Shown: piece by piece, positions 16,062 to 16,240 of the stretch
Layout: each line of letters starts with the position of its first letter
Numbering within the stretch: the stretch's first letter is position 1
Assembly: GCA_964390115.1 (NCBI GenBank)
Contig: CAYMGT010000018.1
Coordinates: 1 to 16,240, forward strand
Source: JAIPJA01 sp964390115
GTDB taxonomy: Bacteria; Patescibacteriota; Patescibacteriia; Patescibacteriales; UBA12465
Reading direction: 5' to 3'
Length of the DNA stretch: 16,240 nucleotides
The notes under the pieces: model-generated
The model's input: the letters and a program-made list of their open reading frames with translations, nothing else
Databases searched by the model: none
What the model was told of the DNA's origin: nothing
Translations under genes and position numbers: made by a program

Positions 16062-16096
16062 AACAAAATTACTTTTAAAGTTAAAGCTTTAAAAAA

Positions 16097-16125
16097 AGTA
16101 TAGCACTTAAAAAAGTAAAAATCAA
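16097..16125 (-). promoter_or_regulatory. Promoter of the lepB-hisS-rpsU unit
   Basis: The minus strand reads TTGATT (16120-16125), a 17-nt spacer, TATACT (16097-16102). TGC precedes the -10, which gives an extended -10. Transcription should begin near 16,090, leaving a ~29-nt leader. A perfect 12-bp palindrome TTAAAGCTTTAA (16081-16092) covers the predicted start. Confidence 0.6.
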
Positions 16126-16194
16126 CTACTAAAAATACATGCAAAAGTTAAATGAATTAAAAAGTGTAAACCTTTCGCTGCAATGCCACAATAG

Positions 16195-16223
16195 TTGACA
16201 CAAAGAAAAATCTATAGTATATT
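16195..16223 (+). promoter_or_regulatory. Near-consensus outward-facing promoter at the right edge
   Basis: TTGACA (16195-16200, perfect), 17 nt, TATATT (16218-16223, one mismatch). Transcription would start near 16,230, at the window end. The ATG at 16227 meets a stop after three codons, so no gene begins inside the window. The target is a gene or RNA to the right, divergent from lepB. Confidence 0.6.
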
Positions 16224-16240
16224 AATATGATTCTTTAATA

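Noticed and set aside
1..16240. Alternative genetic code (TGA read as Gly, as in some Patescibacteria)
   Set aside because: None of the nine visible stops is TGA (all TAA or TAG), but no gene needs an in-frame TGA to stay open, so the standard code suffices. Avoidance of TGA fits the AT bias.
1..16240. CRISPR arrays, insertion sequences, transposases or integration sites
   Set aside because: No regularly spaced direct repeats, transposase motifs or terminal inverted repeats were found on either strand.

Overview
The window looks like a scaffold piece from a small-genome, AT-rich bacterium of the Candidatus Patescibacteria (CPR) radiation. I infer this from the low GC, compact spacing, very large secreted Cys/Ca-loop surface proteins whose N-termini resemble the two-helix type IV secretion pilin (VirB2/TrbC-like) domain typical of that group, and the sequence style of its bS21, HisRS and RSH proteins. 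A more precise placement (for example class ABY1) is a guess. All genes read through with the standard bacterial code.

Layout. From about 12,074 leftward to position 1, six genes run on the minus strand as a tight co-directional cluster. They are: a pilin-anchored Big_5 (SbsA-like Ig) protein (12,074 to 9,947); its giant paralogue with IPT/TIG, Cys-rich, Big_5 and fibronectin-III regions (9,905 to 5,198); a small membrane-anchored FN3/Cys-rich protein (5,174 to 4,416); a secreted protein with Ig/cadherin-like, CGDG-type Cys-rich and von Willebrand A domains (4,358 to 1,201); a membrane-anchored protein with Cys-pair repeats and thrombospondin-3 Ca-binding repeats (1,190 to 357); and the start of a single-pass membrane protein that leaves the window (290 to <1). 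Going the other way, a short bifunctional-type RelA/SpoT homologue lies at 12,251-13,795 (+). It converges on a minus-strand operon lepB (signal peptidase I), hisS (histidyl-tRNA synthetase), rpsU (ribosomal protein bS21), and the two units share a symmetrical terminator. At the right edge a near-consensus promoter points out of the window.

Four runs of exactly 100 N are assembly gaps, all inside the big surface-protein genes. They split three genes into apparently frameshifted halves. Reading the flanks shows open coding sequence of the same protein type on both sides, so each pair of halves is annotated here as parts of one gene.

How the genes may work together. The surface cluster probably builds a cell-envelope or attachment layer: two proteins tethered by a pilin-like two-helix domain display Ig-like and Cys-rich modules, and a MIDAS-type VWA protein and Ca-binding proteins accompany them. 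LepB encoded nearby could cleave their signal peptides. This role is inference. The housekeeping genes give stringent-response, translation and secretion functions. Only rpsU has a clear Shine-Dalgarno sequence, a contrast that may be regulatory.
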